Assembly (NCBI GenBank): GCA_928722015.1
Contig: CAKMWI010000004.1
Span: 124,001-188,000, forward strand
Direction: 5' to 3'
Origin: Candidatus Gastranaerophilales bacterium
GTDB taxonomy: Bacteria > Cyanobacteriota > Vampirovibrionia > Gastranaerophilales > Gastranaerophilaceae
DNA length: 64,000 nt
Shown here: positions 25,615 through 35,203 of the stretch, piece after piece
Position numbering within the stretch: position 1 is the stretch's first letter
Layout of the letters: each line of letters begins with the position of its first letter
Program-made: the position numbers and the translations under genes
Notes under the pieces: model-generated
Database searches by the model: none
What the model saw: the letters and a program-made list of their open reading frames with translations, nothing else
Told to the model about the DNA's origin: nothing

Positions 25615-26952
25615 ATGGGATTGTCATCAAATGCAAGATTATTAACTATAACTGCAAGGTTGACTTCAAATGAATATGAGTCTCAGCAAATTTCTAATGC
25701 GAAAATGAGACTTGCTACCCAGTCTCAAGAAGCCAGTGCTGAATATATTAATGCTTTAAATACACAGCAGTTGCTTTATACAACTTATGATGCTCATGGA
25801 GATTCAACATCAGTTCAATTAACTGCAGGTGCATTATATCAATATAGTGATATGAAAAATCAATATGTTATTGTTAACACTGCAGGTAAGGCTCTTATTT
25901 CTCAAAATGATGCATATAATTTCCAAAATGCTGATAATTTGGACGAATTCTTGGCTGCGTATGGTCTAAAGAAAGAGTGGAAATCCGAATCTTTGCAAAA
26001 GAATGTTGAATTATTAGAAAGTCCGGAATACAAAGCAAAAAGAGAAGCATGGGATAATGCTGTTCAGGCAGTAAAATCAAAAACCGATTATCCGGATCCT
26101 TCAGGCGGTGCGGGTACTGTAACTTCGGATATTGCCTGGGCTTATGAAAAGGCTAAAGCCTCAGATGATTATCAGCAGGCATTAGCTGTATACAATGATG
26201 AACTTATGAAAGCTAATTCAGGCATTTCTAATGAGTCTGAACTTTCCAAGGCACTTGAAGATTTATCAAAAGCAAAACAGAAATATACCGCTTGTATTAC
26301 TTATGATGCATGGGCTCAAACTAAGGCTGCTATTGATGATAGCGGTAATTATACGCAGGTGTATCTTGATATGGAAGAATATAACAAAGTCTTGGACGAA
26401 TTTAATGCTGAAGCTGAAGATTATGGTCCGACTCTGGAAGATTTGTATACTTATGATGATGAGACTAAAGCACAATGGTATACAAATCTGTGGTATCGAT
26501 TAAATGGTGAGTCTTCTGAAAAAAGTCTTCAAGGAAAAAATTCTGATAACTATTCAGTTTTAGACAGTAAATTATTAAACAGTGCAACTTGGATAAAAGA
26601 TGCATTAACACAGGGAGTAATCTCAATTGAAGTTGCTTCTTATACAGAATCTTCAAATGAAATTCCGGATATAAACACTCCAACAATAGTTAATTTGAAG
26701 GGTATTAGCTGGAAAACCAGTATCTATTCTTCGCTTACTGATCTTACTCAAAAAGATGATGAGCAAGCAATAGCTAAAGCTGAAGCAGAATATCAGCGTA
26801 AAAATGAAGAGATAAGTGCAAAGGATGAGAAGTATCAAAATAAAATAAAAACGCTGGATACAGAGCATACAGCTTTGCAGACTGAATATGATTCTGTACA
26901 ATCTGCATTGAATAAGAATATAGAAAGGTCTTTTAAGACTTTTAACGGATAA
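25615..26952 (+). CDS. Large helical protein with flagellin-like ends, possibly surface or secreted
   Basis: 445 residues without a classical signal peptide. The first 50 residues form an amphipathic helix (LLTITARLTSNEYESQQISNAKMRLATQ) and the last 80 another long helix (heptads through LDTEHTALQTEYDSVQSAL and ending ERSFKTFNG). The central 300 residues are acidic and hydrophilic. Helical ends around a variable middle are the layout of flagellin, hook-associated and needle-type secreted proteins, so export by a type III-like route is possible, but this is inference from architecture. Preceded by AAAGGATTGTTG; transcribed alone. Confidence 0.55.
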   Translation: MGLSSNARLLTITARLTSNEYESQQISNAKMRLATQSQEASAEYINALNTQQLLYTTYDAHGDSTSVQLTAGALYQYSDMKNQYVIVNTAGKALISQNDAYNFQNADNLDEFLAAYGLKKEWKSESLQKNVELLESPEYKAKREAWDNAVQAVKSKTDYPDPSGGAGTVTSDIAWAYEKAKASDDYQQALAVYNDELMKANSGISNESELSKALEDLSKAKQKYTACITYDAWAQTKAAIDDSGNYTQVYLDMEEYNKVLDEFNAEAEDYGPTLEDLYTYDDETKAQWYTNLWYRLNGESSEKSLQGKNSDNYSVLDSKLLNSATWIKDALTQGVISIEVASYTESSNEIPDINTPTIVNLKGISWKTSIYSSLTDLTQKDDEQAIAKAEAEYQRKNEEISAKDEKYQNKIKTLDTEHTALQTEYDSVQSALNKNIERSFKTFNG

Positions 26953-27051
26953 ATTAAAATAAGATAAGACTTATAAATTTATTTTCCCCTACAAATTTTT
27001 ACACCCCTCCTCTTTATAGTATAATCAAACTATTAGACGGAGGTTTTTATT

Positions 27052-28047
27052 ATGAGAACGATAACATTAATTAATGGGGATGGAATTGGTCCTGAAATTT
27101 CGGATAGTGTTGTAAAAATAATTAAAGCAAGTGGTCTTGAAATAGATTGGGATATCCAAACCGCAGGCGCTGATGTTATTGAAAGTGAGGGAACTCCATT
27201 ACCTCAAAGGGTTTTGGATTCTATCAAAAAAAACAAAATTGCATTAAAAGCTCCTGTAACGACACCTATAGGAAAAGGGTTTAGGTCTGTAAATGTGCAA
27301 CTGAGAAAAGAGTTGGATTTATATGCAAATCTTCGACCATGTAAAAATCTTCCTGGAATAAAAACACGATTTGAAAATGTTGATTTAGTTGTAGTTAGAG
27401 AAAATACGGAAGATTTATATGCAGGAGTTGAAGAACAAATAGATAAAGATACTGCGCATAGTATAAAAATTATTACAAGAGCTGCTTCGGAGCGCATTTG
27501 TCGTTTTGCATTTGATTATGCGGTAAAAAATAACAGGCATCAGGTTTGTGTAGTTACAAAAGCTAACATAATGAAACTTTCTGACGGCTTGTTTTTGGAT
27601 TGTTTCAGGCATGTAGCTGCTGATTATTCAAATATAGAAGCGCGGGAAATTTTAGTGGATAATCTTTGCATGCAATTGGTACAAAATCCTACAAAATTTG
27701 ATGTTCTTGTTCTTCCTAATTTGTACGGCGATATTGTATCTGATTTGACAGCAGGTTTGATTGGCGGTTTGGGTGTTGCTCAAGGTGCTAATATTGGTTT
27801 AAATTGTGCAGTGTTTGAACCTGTTCATGGTTCGGCACCTGATATTAAAGGACAAAATAAAGCTAATCCGACAGCACTTTTGATGTCTGCTGTTCAGATG
27901 TTGAGATATATCGGAGAACCGGTTTATGCAGATAAAATTGAATCTGCACTATTTAAGACTTTATCTTCAGGTAATAAAACTGCGGATTTAGGTGGAATGC
28001 TATCTACATCTGAGTTTACGGATAAAATTATAGAAAATATTATATAA
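27052..28047 (+). CDS. icd: NAD-type isocitrate dehydrogenase (IDH/IPMDH family)
   Basis: 331 residues of the beta-decarboxylating dehydrogenase family. NGDGIGPEI at 8-16; GFRSVNVQLRKELDLYANLRP, with the Ser-x-Asn pattern expected for isocitrate rather than isopropylmalate; VRENTEDLYAG with the catalytic Tyr; a Lys in TKANIMKLSDG; PNLYGDIVSDLTAG with metal-binding Asp residues; and EPVHGSAPDIKGQNKANP, whose Asp-Ile points to NAD rather than NADP. It converts isocitrate to 2-oxoglutarate, supplying carbon for glutamate synthesis. Homoisocitrate or tartrate dehydrogenase are less likely alternatives. AGACGGAGG upstream supports the start. Confidence 0.85.
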   Translation: MRTITLINGDGIGPEISDSVVKIIKASGLEIDWDIQTAGADVIESEGTPLPQRVLDSIKKNKIALKAPVTTPIGKGFRSVNVQLRKELDLYANLRPCKNLPGIKTRFENVDLVVVRENTEDLYAGVEEQIDKDTAHSIKIITRAASERICRFAFDYAVKNNRHQVCVVTKANIMKLSDGLFLDCFRHVAADYSNIEAREILVDNLCMQLVQNPTKFDVLVLPNLYGDIVSDLTAGLIGGLGVAQGANIGLNCAVFEPVHGSAPDIKGQNKANPTALLMSAVQMLRYIGEPVYADKIESALFKTLSSGNKTADLGGMLSTSEFTDKIIENII

Positions 28048-28099
28048 TTTTTGCCGCAGAGTATATCTAGATTTGAAGGATTGCAAATATGTAAGAGTT

Positions 28100-28423
28100 C
28101 TATCTTTTGAATTCGTTAAAATTTCGTAAGAATTTATATACGAATTCCAAGCTTTTATCGTCCATATTTTCAATAATATCGATGCTTTCTTTTTTTATAT
28201 TATTTGTAAAATGTTCATAGTTAAAAATTTCATGGATTGGCACATTCAGACCGGCAGATAGTTTTAAAAGATTTTCGTAGCTTGTAAAATAGTACCCTGT
28301 TTCAATTCGGCTGATTGTCTGGTATTCCAGTCCTACTTTTTCTGCAAGCTGTTCCTGTGTATACCCGTTTGCTTCTCGTAATTCTTTTATACGTTTTCCG
28401 AATAGTTTGTTGCCTGAACTCAT
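28100..28423 (-). CDS. XRE-family transcriptional regulator
   Basis: 107 residues. The helix-turn-helix fills about 8-62 (KRIKELREANGYTQEQLAEKVGLEYQTISRIETG). The C-terminal half (NNIKKESIDIIENMDDKSLEFVYKFLRNF) forms a helical pair that also ends the broken XRE gene at 49561, so the two are paralogues. A perfect palindrome (28496-28520) lies 73 bases upstream, between it and the divergent glycerophosphotransferase-like gene, and is the obvious candidate operator. Confidence 0.9.
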   Translation of the reverse strand: MSSGNKLFGKRIKELREANGYTQEQLAEKVGLEYQTISRIETGYYFTSYENLLKLSAGLNVPIHEIFNYEHFTNNIKKESIDIIENMDDKSLEFVYKFLRNFNEFKR

Positions 28424-28495
28424 AAATGTCCCCTAACCTAGAATAAACTGATGAATGGTTTCGGTAAATATTATTTACTGTATAATTATTTTGTG

Positions 28496-28520
28496 TTATT
28501 ATACGCTTAGCGTATAATAA
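28496..28520. promoter_or_regulatory. Perfect 11-bp palindrome, candidate XRE operator
   Basis: TTATTATACGC, spacer TTA, GCGTATAATAA: a perfect inverted repeat in the divergent region. The left arm overlaps a -10-like TTATTATAC, so binding could block transcription. The core TATACGC/GCGTATA is typical of operators bound by dimeric XRE proteins. Confidence 0.75.
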
Positions 28521-28532
28521 AAGGTGTAACTG

Positions 28533-29768
28533 ATGTGGAATTTATATTCGGTAAAATATTCAAAAAATCATAAAAAGATTAACTTTTGCGGTATAAAATT
28601 AAATAGGCGTTTAAATTATAATAAAGAATTTAAAAGATTAAAAAATTTGCCTGTGCAGGGAAATAAAGTAATTTTTTCGAATTTTTGTGATAAAAATTTT
28701 GGCTGTAATCCAAAATACATAGCACTTGAATTATTAAAACAAAATGTAAACTATGATTTAGTTTGGCTGGTAAATCCTAATTTAACGGATGAAGAGCTGG
28801 ATATTCCGTCTGGTATCAGGGTTGTAAAAAATGAGTATCCTAATGTAATTGAGGAATTGGCTACTGCAAAAATTTGGATTTCAAATGTTAGATTAATAAA
28901 ATATTTTAAAAAAGGTCTGGAAAAGAGAAATGGACAATTTTATATTCAAACATGGCATGGCTCGCTTGGGATAAAAAAGATTGATGGTGATGCAAATCCA
29001 AAATTCTGGGAACGTTCAACGTAGAACGGTTTTGAAGAAATTGATTCTAAGTCGGTTGATTATTTGATTTCTAATAGTTCTTTTGAAAATTCAGTTTATA
29101 AAAGTGCATTTTGGAATCGGGGTGAAATAAAAGAATTAGGTCATCCACGTAATGATATATTTTTCTATGATTCCGGTGATATCAGAAAGCATGTGTATTC
29201 TCGTCTTGGGATAGACCCATCTAAGAAAATAGTTTTGTATGTTCCTTCATACAGGGATAATGATCGTTTATATTGTTATTTTATGGATTATGAAAGAATT
29301 GTGCAGGCATGCCGGGAAAAATGGGGTGGAGAATGGGTTATGTGTATAAGACTCCATCCAAGAGCAGCAAAGTATGCAGATAAAATATTAATGCCGTCTG
29401 ATAATATTATTGACTGTTCTAAATATCCTGATATTCAGGAATTATTGGTATCTGCTGATTGTGCGATTACAGATTATTCAAGTTGTATTTTTGATTATTT
29501 ATTATCTGGAAAACCTGCTTTTATATATGCAAGAGATTTAGCTGAATTTGATGAAGAGCGTGGCTTTTATTACCCGTTCAGTGAAACTCCGATGTCTGTT
29601 GCTCAAACAGACAATGAGCTGGCTGAAAATATTAAAAGTTTTGATTGTATTTCATATAAGCACAAAGTGAACGAATTTTTAAAGGGTAAAGGTTGTATTG
29701 ATGATGGACAAGCATCGAAAAGGGTTGCTGAACTTATAAAATATATAGTTTTTAATCAAGCACAATAG
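28533..29768 (+). pseudogene. CDP-glycerol glycerophosphotransferase-like gene with in-frame amber codon
   Basis: One frame of 412 codons is interrupted only by a TAG at 29022-29024. Upstream: VIFSNFCDKNFGCNPKYIALEL and YIQTWHGSLGIKK; downstream: DYLISNSSFENSVY, ELGHPRNDIFF, VLYVPSYRDN, CIRLHPRA and ITDYSSCIFDYLLSGKPAFIY. These are the motifs, in order, of the TagB/TagF glycerophosphotransferase family, which polymerises glycerol or ribitol phosphate onto surface glycans. Nothing else is damaged, so the stop is recent, an error, or read through. Start is the ATG after AAAGGTG. Confidence 0.85.
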
Positions 29769-29804
29769 AAGGAGTGCTAGTAATAACATTTTTAATTTGT
29801 ATAA

Positions 29805-29838
29805 AAAAATGGTGTTTGAGTATATCAAACACCTTATT
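29805..29838. terminator. Terminator between convergent genes
   Basis: GGTGTTTGA pairs with TCAAACACC around GTATA, with an A-run on the left and T-rich DNA on the right, so it can act on both strands. Confidence 0.85.
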
Positions 29839-29864
29839 ACCTCTTTAATATAATGTATATATCC

Positions 29865-31532
29865 TTAGATTTCGAACAAACTATGAAGCCTTTCTTGTAT
29901 GTCTTCTTCGTCCAATTCTTCTGTTAACCTGTTTAAATCAATTGCCATTTGGTAATAATTAGCTGCATCATTTGTAAAGCCCATTTCCTGACTAGCACGA
30001 CCTGCATTAAAGTAGGCAAGTGTATAGTTAGGATTTAATGCAATTGCTTCTTCAAAATATTCTAACGCTTCTTCTGCATCTGCAAGTCCATCCAGATAAA
30101 GAATACCCAGGTTATTTTGTGCATATTCGTTTTCAGGATTAAGTTCTACAGCTTTATGATATGCAACTAAAGCTTCTTCCAGGTAATCTTTTTCCCAAAG
30201 TGCGATTCCGACTTTTGAATATGCACGAAATTCTTCAGGTTTTAAAGTAATGGCATCACAATATGAGCGTATAGCTTTGTCAAGGTCATAGTCTGCCATG
30301 TAAATATCACCTAGTGCGATATATAAATCGTAATTTTGCGGGTCTAAAATAATTCCTGCCTGATATGTCGAAATAGCAGCTTCACTGTTGCCTTTATTTT
30401 CTGCATATATTGAGCCAAGCGCCTGACAAACAATTGATGTCCACTCCGGATCAGGATTTATCGCAATAGCCTTTTGATAATGTTCAATTGCATCATCATA
30501 AAGTTCGGCTTTTGCATAGGCATATCCTAATGAATTGTTAAAAAATGGATTTTCCGGTTCTTTTTCAACTGCAAGTTTAAATGCACTTACAGAATTAATT
30601 TTATCTTCTTTTGACATATATAGATGTCCGAGTTCGTAGTATATCTGGGCAGTATCGATATCAAATTCCAATAATTTTTCATAGCAATCAATTGCTTCGT
30701 CTGTGTTATCTGGAAAATATGTTTGTAATATTGTTGCTAATTTAACTAATACTGTACGATTAAGCGGATTTGCTTCTAATACTTGTCTATAACATTGTGC
30801 AGTTGTTTCAATATCTTTATTTCGCAGGGCAAGATCCCCTATTTTATTATAAAAATATTCGCTATGTGTGGTTTTTTCTATTGCATCTTTGTATAATTTT
30901 TCAGCAGAATCATACATTTTGAATTTTTCTAAAAATTTTCCTACAGTGTTGTATGAAAATATAGATACATCATTTGAGATGTTTTTGTAAAACATTTTTA
31001 TTGTTGGTCTATCCCATGCAAGCATGATACTTCCTGTCAGGAAGTAATATAAAAATCCTGCATAGTCTTTAAATGTTCCATTTTGAGTATTAATTTTCTG
31101 CAGAATAGACTGGGATAGAATCATTCTAGGGCGTCCGGAATTGAGACGACTCATATTTATTGCAGACTTGAACTCTTTTTCTGCAGACACAAAATCTTGT
31201 GCCAATTGCATAAAATATCCTGTGTATAAGTGTGCATCTTTGTTTAACGGTGCCAATGAAATTGCAGTTTTGCATTGTTCAATTGCAGTATTAACACTTA
31301 TTTGCCCCTGTTCCCACATGAGTGTTGCCAAACGATAGTAAGTTTCAGGTATTGTAGGATCATATTTTACAGCATCAACGTAATGTTCAATTGCTTCTTG
31401 TAAATCATTATTACGTTGCCCGATTAAGTATTTTTCATGGGCTAGTCTTGCTTTTTCTAATGATTCCTGTGCTCTTTCTTTATTTTCTAGGCTGTCTGTA
31501 CCTATCATCGGCATTAAAACTTGTTCTGACAT
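29865..31532 (-). CDS. Large TPR protein
   Basis: 555 residues built almost entirely of tetratricopeptide repeats, about thirteen, such as AAISTYQAGIILDPQNYDLYIALGDIYMADYD and LEEALVAYHKAVELNPENEYAQNNLGILYLDG. No signal peptide, membrane helix or catalytic domain is visible, so it is probably a cytoplasmic scaffold. The start at MSEQVLMPMIG has GGAGCTTCAAA upstream. It is transcribed alone on the minus strand toward the terminator at 29.8 kb. TPR proteins are a recurrent theme here (21.8, 29.9 and 60.2 kb). Confidence 0.88.
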   Translation of the reverse strand: MSEQVLMPMIGTDSLENKERAQESLEKARLAHEKYLIGQRNNDLQEAIEHYVDAVKYDPTIPETYYRLATLMWEQGQISVNTAIEQCKTAISLAPLNKDAHLYTGYFMQLAQDFVSAEKEFKSAINMSRLNSGRPRMILSQSILQKINTQNGTFKDYAGFLYYFLTGSIMLAWDRPTIKMFYKNISNDVSIFSYNTVGKFLEKFKMYDSAEKLYKDAIEKTTHSEYFYNKIGDLALRNKDIETTAQCYRQVLEANPLNRTVLVKLATILQTYFPDNTDEAIDCYEKLLEFDIDTAQIYYELGHLYMSKEDKINSVSAFKLAVEKEPENPFFNNSLGYAYAKAELYDDAIEHYQKAIAINPDPEWTSIVCQALGSIYAENKGNSEAAISTYQAGIILDPQNYDLYIALGDIYMADYDLDKAIRSYCDAITLKPEEFRAYSKVGIALWEKDYLEEALVAYHKAVELNPENEYAQNNLGILYLDGLADAEEALEYFEEAIALNPNYTLAYFNAGRASQEMGFTNDAANYYQMAIDLNRLTEELDEEDIQERLHSLFEI

Positions 31533-31656
31533 TTTGAAGCTCCAATATACTATATAGATTTACATGTTAATTCGGGAGTGAATTTTATATCTTTAATATT
31601 TTTCACAAAATCTCATACATTTGTACTAGATAACAGGATAAAATGTTTGCTAAATA

Positions 31657-31687
31657 AAAACTCCGATATAATAAATATCGGAGTTTT
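31657..31687 (-). terminator. Terminator of the BI-1/YccA gene
   Basis: AAAACTCCGATAT pairs with ATATCGGAGTTTT around a short AT loop, 25 bases past the stop of the minus-strand gene. Confidence 0.9.
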
Positions 31688-31711
31688 AAAGTTTTTAAAT
31701 TGAATAAATAT

Positions 31712-32458
31712 TTAGTTATTTCTACTTTGAAGTTTCATTAATAGATTAAGAATTTCTATATACATCCAAATAAGGGTAACCATTAATGAAAATCCGAAGA
31801 ACCATTCATAATATTTGTCAGCACGACCGGCAAATTTTTCGATATTATCGAAATCAACTATTAAATTGAAAGAAGCAATTGCTACAACAAAGATACTAAA
31901 TCCAATACCAACAGGGCCATTTGAAAAAATACCAGGAATTGTAATGTGGAATATACTTAAAATTAATTGTAACAAATATATTCCTGCAACAGCCAGAGTT
32001 GAGTTAAATATGACCATGCGAAAAACATCAGTACATTTTACAAGTTTTGTTTTGTATAAGAAAAATATTCCAAATAGTGCAAAAAATGTTCCTATTGCAG
32101 CTTGGGAAGCGATTCCAGGATAGAACTTGTTGGCGATTGCAGATATACAACCAAGAACTAATCCTTCACACATAGCATAAAGAGGTGTAGTTAGGATTAA
32201 AAAATTATTTTTGGGAGCAAAGCATATCACCAAACATAAAATAAATCCGCTGATAGCTCCAAGTTTTGAGAGCATCATGGCTTTATCAGCAAAACCTGTA
32301 ACAATCAAATACCATGTATATGCAAAAGTTGCAATTGTAAATAGTCCTAGAGCGCATGTTTTTAGAATTGTACCATTTATAGTCATGGAACGATTATTTT
32401 CTAAAGAGTTAAAAGATGAAGATTTCAAAACAGCTTCATTCAAAATAGGATTAGACAT
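31712..32458 (-). CDS. BI-1/YccA-family membrane protein
   Basis: 248 residues from ATG 32458, chosen over an ATG 27 bases upstream because GAAAGGAGTG lies directly before it. Seven predicted membrane helices; the last part reads DFDNIEKFAGRADKYYEWFFGFSLMVTLIWMYIEILNLL, the hallmark ending of the bacterial YccA-like Bax inhibitor-1 proteins, with acidic residues of the pH/Ca2+ sensing site in the family. In bacteria they modulate membrane proteolysis or act as calcium leak channels. Transcribed alone. Confidence 0.92.
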   Translation of the reverse strand: MSNPILNEAVLKSSSFNSLENNRSMTINGTILKTCALGLFTIATFAYTWYLIVTGFADKAMMLSKLGAISGFILCLVICFAPKNNFLILTTPLYAMCEGLVLGCISAIANKFYPGIASQAAIGTFFALFGIFFLYKTKLVKCTDVFRMVIFNSTLAVAGIYLLQLILSIFHITIPGIFSNGPVGIGFSIFVVAIASFNLIVDFDNIEKFAGRADKYYEWFFGFSLMVTLIWMYIEILNLLMKLQSRNN

Positions 32459-32607
32459 AAATATCACTCCTTTCAAGATAATCACCTAATTCAATGTACA
32501 TATTAGCATATAAAATAAAAATCTCAATTGTTAAAATAAAAAAATAAAAAGAAAAATTGAAAAAGTACTTTACAATAAAAATTTTTTGTTATAAACTAAA
32601 GACATAA

Positions 32608-32679
32608 TCCTCAGTAGCTCAATGGCGGAGCATTCGACTGTTAATCGAAGGGTTGCTGGTTCGAGTCCAGCCTGGGGAG
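32608..32679 (+). tRNA. tRNA-Asn (GTT)
   Basis: Acceptor TCCTCAG with CTGGGGA, D arm GCTC/GAGC, anticodon stem TTCGA/TCGAA with loop CTGTTAA giving GTT, T arm GCTGG/CCAGC. CCA is not encoded. It forms the left edge of the repeat-rich accessory region with the recombinase and tet(W). Confidence 0.96.
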
Positions 32680-32694
32680 TTTTTTCGTACATTA

Positions 32695-32723
32695 GGGCTT
32701 AAATCAGTTTCAAGCCCTTTTTT
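32695..32723 (+). terminator. Terminator of tRNA-Asn
   Basis: GGGCTT pairs with AAGCCC, followed by six T and AGTGC. The segment TTTCAAGCCC plus T-run plus AGTGC is nearly the same as at 21230. Confidence 0.85.
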
Positions 32724-32737
32724 AGTGCCGTTTTTTG

Positions 32738-32785
32738 GGATACATGTACTTTATCCTTGTATTTTAATGTCCAGTTTATTGCTAT
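32738..32785 (+). repeat. Flanking direct repeat F1, left copy
   Basis: 48 bases matching 39479-39526 with two mismatches. It contains an inverted pair GGATA/TATCC. Same orientation as the right copy, on the other side of the recombinase and tet(W) segment. Confidence 0.85.
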
Positions 32786-32970
32786 GGGTTGACAGACTGT
32801 AATTTAACGGGACATTTTATCTGAACGCATAAAAAGATTATTCGGCAAAGTTGGCTTTGTGTTTAAGTTTTAGCGGTCGGAAGTAATCGTTTTACATGTT
32901 ACAAAACGGTCTTTTGATGCTCATCATTGTCCGATTACTGTCCAAGTGTATTTGTTTGAGTAATATCATT

Positions 32971-33037
32971 GAACAGACATTGCAGGAATTTGATTTTTTT
33001 GAACTAATAGGGGTGTGTTTCAAATATATCTTGATTT
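32971..33037 (+). repeat. Flanking direct repeat F2, left copy, with attached F3
   Basis: 32971-33012 matches 39636-39677 with one mismatch in 42 bases. The adjoining 33007-33037 is identical over 31 bases to 41324-41354. The left site therefore carries parts found separately at two right-hand sites. Confidence 0.85.
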
Positions 33038-33154
33038 TTTTAGTCGGAAATCGCTAAAAATGAAATTCCTGAACTGGCAAAAAAGTCTGATTACTGTCCG
33101 TCAATGTCTAAAACAAGACAGTGTCTCAAAACCTTAAATGGCGGGAATTTAGAC

Positions 33155-33192
33155 ACAGTTCAGGAATTTTGGGACAGTTCAGGAATTTTGGG
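33155..33192 (+). repeat. 19-bp tandem repeat, 2.3 copies, in gene-free tract
   Basis: ACAGTTCAGGAATTTTGGG occurs twice head to tail, followed by ACAGG. The gene-free tract 32730-33955 also holds TTGAAAAATTTTTCAA (33204-33219, repeated at 41972), a CTGTAATTTAACG shared with about 42010, and R1 copy B. No ORF is convincing there. Confidence 0.75.
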
Positions 33193-33780
33193 ACAGGACA
33201 GTGTTGAAAAATTTTTCAAAATTTTAAATTTAGGTGGATGTAAAGTAACATATAAAATGACTACAAACGAATAGGTCGGAAATTTAATTAAGATAGGTAT
33301 GAATGGCAAATTATACATGTTAGAAATTTTGCGGAACTAAAAAATGCGGAACCTTGATGTCTCAAACTCAATAAAACCGTTTCAAATTAAAATAACGAAA
33401 ATTCAATAATAACAGATATTTATAGCAAAAAAGAATGACTAACATCAGGTTTGAGAAATTTTAGTAAAATTATCCAATTTTTTAAATCTGCGGAAGCAAT
33501 TTCTCGGAACTTGAGGAATCCAAACTACAATCAAATCACAACAATATTTGTATTTCTTATATTTTTTATTCCCACACTGTTGATAATTTTTCTCAAAATA
33601 TATGAGAGTCAACAGTAAGCCGGAACCCCGTAGTTTTGGTAATCTCTGATTATTAAAATGTTTATTTTATATTGTTGATGCGGTAAATCTGTGATTTACC
33701 GCATCCTACAGAACTAATGTTTATTTTTTATTTATTATAAATGTTAAATTTAAATAGAGTATTAAAAATTAAGTTGTCTT

Positions 33781-33830
33781 AAATAATCAAACCAACTGTA
33801 ACAAGAAAACAAACCATGTGTTCTTTTACA
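33781..33830 (+). repeat. Dispersed repeat R1, copy B
   Basis: 50 bases with half-sites at 33786 (ATCAAACC) and 33808 (AACAAACC), 22 bp apart, ending TTCTTTTACA. Same orientation as copy C at 39425. Confidence 0.8.
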
Positions 33831-33959
33831 ATGAGCAAAAGTTGCAAAAAAGTTGCATTTTTAATTTTTTAATGCATTTAAACATTAATTTTTTGTTTAT
33901 TTTTTTGTATATACAAAACTATGATATAGAATATATATGTAATAATAAAGGATTTTGAG

Positions 33960-34265
33960 ATGAATAATAAAAATGTAACTTTAAAATTTAAACCACCAGC
34001 TAAACCATTATGTATGACATACACTGATACTGATAACAAAATGGTTAAAATACATTATAATAACGATGGAAAAAGTACAATGGAAATTGTACAACTAGAA
34101 CCTGAAGATGATAGAAATCATATATCGTGTATTATGGAATATGAAGACGGAACAATTTTTACTACTAAAACAGATGAAAACGGTAATACTAATGTTGAAG
34201 TAAATAAACCTGTAATATACAATCCTGAAACGGGAGAATTAGAAGTTGACAAAAGGAAAATCTAA
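33960..34265 (+). CDS. Hypothetical 101-residue protein next to the recombinase
   Basis: Start supported by AAAGGATTTTGAG. The protein is hydrophilic, with strand-like segments repeating an acidic G-turn pattern (YNNDGKSTMEIV, YEDGTIFTTKTDENGNTNVEV, YNPETGELEVDKRK), so probably a small beta protein. It is convergent with the recombinase and the two coding ends overlap by 4 bases. It is probably part of the same mobile element. Not recognised. Confidence 0.6.
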   Translation: MNNKNVTLKFKPPAKPLCMTYTDTDNKMVKIHYNNDGKSTMEIVQLEPEDDRNHISCIMEYEDGTIFTTKTDENGNTNVEVNKPVIYNPETGELEVDKRKI

Positions 34266-35203
34266 GTTCCAAACCTTAGAGCTTCTTTTGGTTCAATGGT
34301 CTGATTTACAATGCCATTCAACAAGTTTACGCATTTGTCATTAACTTCCGGTAATAAGTGGGTGTATAAATCCATTGTCATAGTTATTGATGAATGCCCG
34401 AGCTGATGTTGAACATATTTCATCGGGGCACCGTTTACAAGAAGTAAACTTGCGTATGTGTGCCTTAGGTCGTGAAATCTTATCTGCTCAATTCCTGCTC
34501 TATTTAAGGCAGGTATGAATCTGCGTTTCATCATATTTTCTGCACTCTGATAATTACCCTCATTGTTTGGAAACACTAATTTGTTTTCACTAACAGGGCA
34601 AGCAATACGCCATTCTCTTAAAACTTTTGCCAATTCATCGGACATATCAATTACTCTTATTTTACCTGTCTTTGGTGTCCCAAGTCTGCCATGAGTGTAG
34701 TTTTTATCAATAGTGATTTTCTTTGTAACCCAATTTATTGAATCCCACGTTAATGCCATTAATTCACCCTGTCTCATGCCAGTGAATATAGCAGTAAATA
34801 AAAGCGGATAAAAATCTGGATAAATCTTTTTAGTTTTAGAAAGCAATGCTTGAACTTCTTCTGTACATAAAGCTCGAATCTTCTTATTTTTAACTTCTTT
34901 GAGTGATTTTATACGAGCAAGAGGGTTTCTTACAGCAATATCGCTATCAATCATAAAATTATAAATTGCACTTATGAATTTAATGTATTTATTTACAGTT
35001 GCATTTACCCTGCCTTTTTCCTGTATATATTTCATAAATTCTTTAATAAGAATAGGGCTGATTTCATTTATGTTTATGTCCCCAAAGAATGGAACAATTA
35101 CATTATTTAAGTAACCTTGATAAGTTTGATAGGTTGAGGGCTTACAGTTTGTACTTGCGTGAAGCCTTAAATAAATGCTCATGTACGGTAAAGAAGCAAG
35201 CAA
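34262..35203 (-). pseudogene. Tyrosine recombinase (phage-type integrase), N-terminus lost
   Basis: The frame gives 313 residues. The catalytic set is complete: Arg144 (TGMRQGEL), a Lys near 178, His244 and Arg247 (HDLRHTY), His270 (LGHSS) and the nucleophile Tyr280. The core-binding domain begins at about 20 (KPSTYQTYQGYLNNVI). Relatives have a further arm-binding domain of about 50-80 residues; here the first 17 residues are encoded by DNA that seems to belong to the adjoining cassette, and no ribosome binding site precedes the ATG. I conclude the gene was cut near 35150. The remaining catalytic domain could still be expressed, so inactivity is inference. Confidence 0.7.

Noticed and set aside
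32608..32679. tRNA-Asn as attachment site of the recombinase
   Set aside because: I found no second copy of its 3' end near 35.2, 39.1 or 39.7 kb, so there is no att pair to support this.
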